A stretch of 35,297 bases of DNA, from positions 1 to 35,297 of the forward strand of contig CAZRIT010000014.1 in NCBI GenBank assembly GCA_964600225.1, read 5' to 3'. A program made the translations under genes and the position numbers. Each line of letters opens with the position of its first letter. Position 1 is the stretch's first letter. The notes below the pieces were generated by a model, which worked only from the letters and a program-made list of their open reading frames with translations, was not told where the DNA came from and ran no database searches. Shown in pieces: positions 32,471 to 35,297 of this stretch. The stretch is from CAZRIT01 sp964600225. GTDB lineage: Bacteria > Bacillota > Clostridia > Christensenellales > CAG-138.

Positions 32471-33022
32471 ATGGGCGGAAACGGCGCCGAGGTTTCGCTG
32501 GAACGGCTGTTGGCGGCAAGGGACGCACGCGCCGCGCGGCAGCGGGCGCTGATACGGGAATTTGCCGACGGGACGCTCCTGTGCCTGACGGTCAACATGC
32601 CCGGGCCCGTCAAGCGCACGGCCAACAGCGATATGGTGTTTGAGGCCGCGTGCGAGGCGCTTTCGGGCATGCTCTCCAACGCGGGCATTCCGCTGAAGTA
32701 TTATGAGCAGCGCATGCTGCCCACGGGCAACGAGGCGTACTTTGTGGCGGCGGACGGGGCGGAGGCGCTCAAGCGCCGCGCCTTAGCGCTGGAAAGCGGC
32801 CTGGCGTACGGCAGGCTTGTGGATATCGACGTCATCGATGCGTCGGGCCGCCCGCTGTCGCGCACGGCGCTGGGCTTTCCGCCGCGCGGCTGCATGGTGT
32901 GCGGCAAGGAGGGGGCTTTCTGTGCCAGCCGCAGGGCGCACCCGTTGGAAGAAATTATTGCCGCGTTTGACCGTCTGGCGGCGTTTGCCGCGGTGGAGGA
33001 AGACGATGACCCAACTTGTTGA
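32471..33022 (+). CDS. citX: Apo-citrate lyase phosphoribosyl-dephospho-CoA transferase
   Basis: Attaches the prosthetic group made by CitG to apo-CitD. The 183-residue protein has the family motifs GRLVDIDV (114-121), the R131...G135-P137-R139 segment, and the Cys/His cluster C141, C144, C151 and H157. ATG 32471 is chosen because CGGAGGG lies 7 bases upstream; an in-frame GTG at 32465 is too close to it. The 3' end overlaps citC by 17 bp. Confidence 0.94.
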   Translation: MGGNGAEVSLERLLAARDARAARQRALIREFADGTLLCLTVNMPGPVKRTANSDMVFEAACEALSGMLSNAGIPLKYYEQRMLPTGNEAYFVAADGAEALKRRALALESGLAYGRLVDIDVIDASGRPLSRTALGFPPRGCMVCGKEGAFCASRRAHPLEEIIAAFDRLAAFAAVEEDDDPTC

Positions 33023-33980
33023 GCTGTCTGTCATCAAAGAGCGCGCCATGATCGAGGCGTTCCTGTCGGACGCGGGCATCCGCCTGTCCGACGGGCTGAC
33101 GGAGATGCTGGGCGCTGCCGTCGACGGCGAGCTGTGCGGCATGGCGGGGCGACGTGACAACGTCATCCAGTGCGTTGCCGTATCCAACGCGGCGCGCGGC
33201 GAGGGCGTCACCAACACGCTCGTATCGGAGCTGTTCACGCGCATCCGCGCCGCGGGCTACGATACCGCATTTTTATTCACAAAGCCTGCAAATACGGAGC
33301 TGTTTTCCACGCTGGGCCTGTACGTTGTGGCCGAAACGGCCGAGGCCGCGCTCATGTGCAGCCGCCGCGACGGGCCGGCGCGCTGGGCGGCGACGCTGCC
33401 CAAGGCCACGGGCGGCATCGGCTGCATCGTCATGAACGCCAACCCCTTTACCAACGGGCACCGATATCTGGCCGAATACGGCGCCGAGCGCTGCGACAAG
33501 CTGTATGTGCTGGTGGTGGAGAGCGACCGCTCGCGCTATCCCTATGCCGACAGGCTGCGGCTGGTGCGGGAGGGCACGGCGGATATTCCAAACGTCATCG
33601 TCTGCGGCGGCGGGCCGTACTGCATTTCGCAGGCGACGTTTCCGAGCTACTTTTTAAAGCGAGCCGACGACGCCGCGCGCGTGCACGCGGCGCTGGACGC
33701 AAAGGTGTTTGCCACGCGCATTGCGCCCGCGCTGCATATCGCGGTACGGTTTGTCGGCAGCGAGCCGTACGATCCCATGACCAAACTGTACAATGCCGCG
33801 CTGGCCGATGCGCTTGCAAAAACCGATACGCGGCTGGTCGTCGTGGAGCGTATGACCGCGGCGGGCCGCGCGGTATCGGCATCGAACGTGCGACAATTGT
33901 GCGACGCGGGCGATTGGGCGGCGGTAGAGGCGCTGGTGCCGCCCGCGACCTACGCGTATTTACAAGCATGCAAGCGGTAA
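33006..33980 (+). CDS. citC: Citrate lyase ligase (acetate:citrate-lyase ligase)
   Basis: Uses ATP and acetate to acetylate the carrier thiol and so switch citrate lyase on. The 324-residue protein has an N-terminal GNAT-like domain (acetyl-CoA loop-like VSNAARGEGVTN, 59-70) and a nucleotidyltransferase-like C-terminal domain with NANPFTNGH (144-152), the family's HxGH-type ATP site. GGAGGAAG precedes the ATG inside citX. It overlaps citG by 13 bp. Confidence 0.95.
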   Translation: MTQLVELSVIKERAMIEAFLSDAGIRLSDGLTEMLGAAVDGELCGMAGRRDNVIQCVAVSNAARGEGVTNTLVSELFTRIRAAGYDTAFLFTKPANTELFSTLGLYVVAETAEAALMCSRRDGPARWAATLPKATGGIGCIVMNANPFTNGHRYLAEYGAERCDKLYVLVVESDRSRYPYADRLRLVREGTADIPNVIVCGGGPYCISQATFPSYFLKRADDAARVHAALDAKVFATRIAPALHIAVRFVGSEPYDPMTKLYNAALADALAKTDTRLVVVERMTAAGRAVSASNVRQLCDAGDWAAVEALVPPATYAYLQACKR

Positions 33981-34831
33981 TTGCCAACCTTGCATACCGC
34001 GCATTGATTTGCGAGGTGGAGGCCACGCCCAAGCCTGGGCTGGTCGACCGCGCCAACAACGGCGCGCATAAGGATATGGACCTGGCGTTGTTCTACAAAA
34101 GCGCCGAGAGCCTGCGCCCGTATTTTACCGAGATCACCGCGTGCGGGCTCGCCACGGCGGCGGAGCCCATCCAAACGCGGCTGCCCGCCGTGCGGCCCAT
34201 GGGCATGGCGGCTGAACGCGCGATGTTTGCCGCCACAAATGGCGTCAATACGCACAAGGGGGCCATATTCACCCTCGGCATCCTCTGCTTTGCCGCGGGG
34301 CGCGCGGCGGCGCTTGGGGAAGCGCTTGTACCCGATACAATCTGCCGATTGGCTGCGGACATGTGCCACGGCGTGGAGCGGGAGCTGACGGCGGGCACGG
34401 CGGGCACCAAGGGCGAGCGCGCGTACGCGGCGTACGGCATAACGGGCATCCGCGGCGAGGCGGCGCGGGGCTTTCCGAGCGTGCGGGCATATGCGCTGCC
34501 AAGCCTGATGCGGCGCGATATCCCCGAAAACGAGCGCATGCTGGAGGGGCTCATGCGGCTCATTGCCAACGTGGACGATACCAATATTCTCACCCGCGCG
34601 GGGCGTGCGGGCGCGGACTACGCCAAGGAGGCCGCGGGGCGGTTCCTCGCCGTGCACAGGCCGACCGATGCGGACTATATCGCGGCGCTTTGCGCGCTGG
34701 ACGCGGATTTTATCGCGCGCAACCTGTCCCCCGGGGGATGCGCGGACCTTGTGGCGGCGGCGTGGTTTTTGGATGCGCTGATGCACGCCTTTCCGTTGTC
34801 ATTCCAAGCCGATGCCGCAGCGCCGCCCTGA
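33968..34831 (+). CDS. citG: Triphosphoribosyl-dephospho-CoA synthase
   Basis: Makes the precursor of the citrate lyase prosthetic group from ATP and dephospho-CoA. The 287-residue protein has EVEATPKPGLVDRANNGAH (16-34) and GVNTHKGAIF (92-101), both family hallmarks, and later 'NVDDTNILTRAG' and 'LSPGGCADLVAAAWFLDAL'. The last ten or so codons, including the stop, fall within a copy of the dispersed repeat (from 34798), so the natural C-terminus was probably replaced by repeat sequence. The core is complete and should be functional. It is a stand-alone CitG, not a CitX-CitG fusion. Confidence 0.95.
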   Translation: MQAVIANLAYRALICEVEATPKPGLVDRANNGAHKDMDLALFYKSAESLRPYFTEITACGLATAAEPIQTRLPAVRPMGMAAERAMFAATNGVNTHKGAIFTLGILCFAAGRAAALGEALVPDTICRLAADMCHGVERELTAGTAGTKGERAYAAYGITGIRGEAARGFPSVRAYALPSLMRRDIPENERMLEGLMRLIANVDDTNILTRAGRAGADYAKEAAGRFLAVHRPTDADYIAALCALDADFIARNLSPGGCADLVAAAWFLDALMHAFPLSFQADAAAPP

Positions 34832-34951
34832 GGCGTCTCCCGCCGAAGGGGCGTGGCGAGGAATCTTTGTTCCCGCAGGGAACAATGCACCTTATGCCGC
34901 TGCGGCGGGATATTGAACGGTTTTGTCCGCGCCAAAAGGGCGTTTGCTGCT
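34798..34951. repeat. Dispersed intergenic repeat, copy 2, entering the citG 3' end
   Basis: GTCATTCCAAGCCGATGCC starts inside citG. It continues through GAGGAATC, the TTGTTCCC/GGGAACAA hairpin (34867-34885), CCGCTGCGGCGGGATATTGAACGG and CGCCAAAAGGGCGTTTGCTG. The part from 34863 to 34949 is nearly identical to 35211-35297. Confidence 0.82.
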
Positions 34952-34973
34952 TTTCTGCACAGCGGCAAACATC

Positions 34974-35013
34974 GGGGGGCGAGGGGGATTCCGATTTCCC
35001 CCTTACGCCCCCC
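34974..35013. other. Strong GC-rich hairpin downstream of citG
   Basis: GGGGGGCG (34974-34981) pairs with CGCCCCCC (35006-35013). An inner GGGGG/CCCCC step closes a small loop. No T tract follows, so it is not a standard terminator. The rest of 34952-35151 is GC-rich sequence with no supported gene. Confidence 0.55.
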
Positions 35014-35151
35014 GAACCCCCGTAACCCCTTGAATCGGCCGCTCAATCGCCGCGGGGCTTGTCGGGTTGCGGCAAGGGGTTTTGCTCCTTGTGTCCGCTG
35101 CGGCGGGGCGGATTCTTCGGGCTGTGGCCCTCAGAATGACACACCATCCGT

Positions 35152-35297
35152 GTCATTCCGAGCCGACGCGGCAGCGTCGCCCGCAATGTCATCCTGAGCG
35201 AAGTCGAAGGATCTTTGTTCCCGCAGGGAACAACGTGCCTTGTGCCGCTGCGGCGGGATATTGAACGGTTTTGTCCGCGCCAAAAGGGCGTTTGCTG
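35152..35297. repeat. Dispersed intergenic repeat, copy 3 (right window edge)
   Basis: It begins with GTCATTCCGAGCCGACGCGG and contains ATCCTGAGCGAAGTCGAAGG. It then repeats copy 2 from 35211 to the last base, including the TTGTTCCC/GGGAACAA hairpin (35215-35233). The window stops inside the repeat. Confidence 0.82.

Noticed and set aside
34952..35151. Small reading frames downstream of citG
   Set aside because: They lie in GC-rich repeat sequence without ribosome sites or family features.
1..35297. tRNA, rRNA, insertion sequence, phage or plasmid genes
   Set aside because: None was recognised on either strand; a covariance-model search would be needed to exclude small RNAs.

Overview
This 35.3 kb window is GC-rich, densely coded DNA that looks chromosomal and comes from an anaerobic Gram-positive-type bacterium, most likely a member of the Clostridia (Bacillota). 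The evidence is an Rnf complex in the order C-D-G-E-A-B, strong AGGAGG-type ribosome sites with some GTG and TTG starts, a secA-prfB pair, a RarD transporter, a YpsA-like SLOG protein and a complete citrate lyase set. A finer placement (for example a Christensenellales-like lineage) is only a guess. No tRNA, rRNA, CRISPR array, transposase or phage gene was recognised.

Layout. 1-341: dispersed and tandem repeats. 342-10634 (+): a membrane-anchored unknown, dus, greA, lysS, a gamma-carbonic-anhydrase-like protein, rarD, secA, prfB and a DUF368 membrane protein. The last is interrupted by a 100-N gap that appears to be an assembly artefact. 10701-12446 (+): proS. 12564-16537 (+): a polar amino-acid ABC transporter (binding lipoprotein, permease, ATPase) followed by an M20 amidohydrolase, from a consensus promoter with a palindrome in its spacer. 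16723-21555 (-): rnfCDGEAB, the ferredoxin:NAD+ oxidoreductase ion pump. 21679-22542 (-): an amidase_3-fold protein that lacks all the expected zinc and catalytic residues. 22736-25526 (+): a zinc-dependent phospholipase C-like protein, a YpsA-like protein and a MATE exporter. 25938-32149 (-): citD-citE-citF-aconitase-icd. 32471-34831 (+, divergent): citX-citC-citG. 34832-35297: GC-rich repeats, which also fill the other end of the window.

How the genes work together. The two divergent citrate operons encode every subunit of citrate lyase (alpha CitF, beta CitE, acyl carrier CitD), its prosthetic-group enzymes (CitG, CitX) and its acetylating ligase (CitC). Aconitase and a eukaryotic-type NADP isocitrate dehydrogenase are welded onto the structural operon. 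Citrate can therefore be split to acetate and oxaloacetate or oxidised to 2-oxoglutarate under one regulatory region, which carries a near-perfect 26-bp palindrome of GntR/FadR type. No citrate carrier, citrate synthase or oxaloacetate decarboxylase is in the window. Rnf would couple reduced ferredoxin to NADH and an ion gradient.

The most notable signals are the citrate lyase/aconitase/IDH operon with its shared control region, the pseudo-amidase, a 28-bp palindrome in the rnf leader, a hairpin repeat family at convergent gene junctions, promoters that place transcription starts at or next to start codons (leaderless mRNAs), and the false gap in the DUF368 gene.
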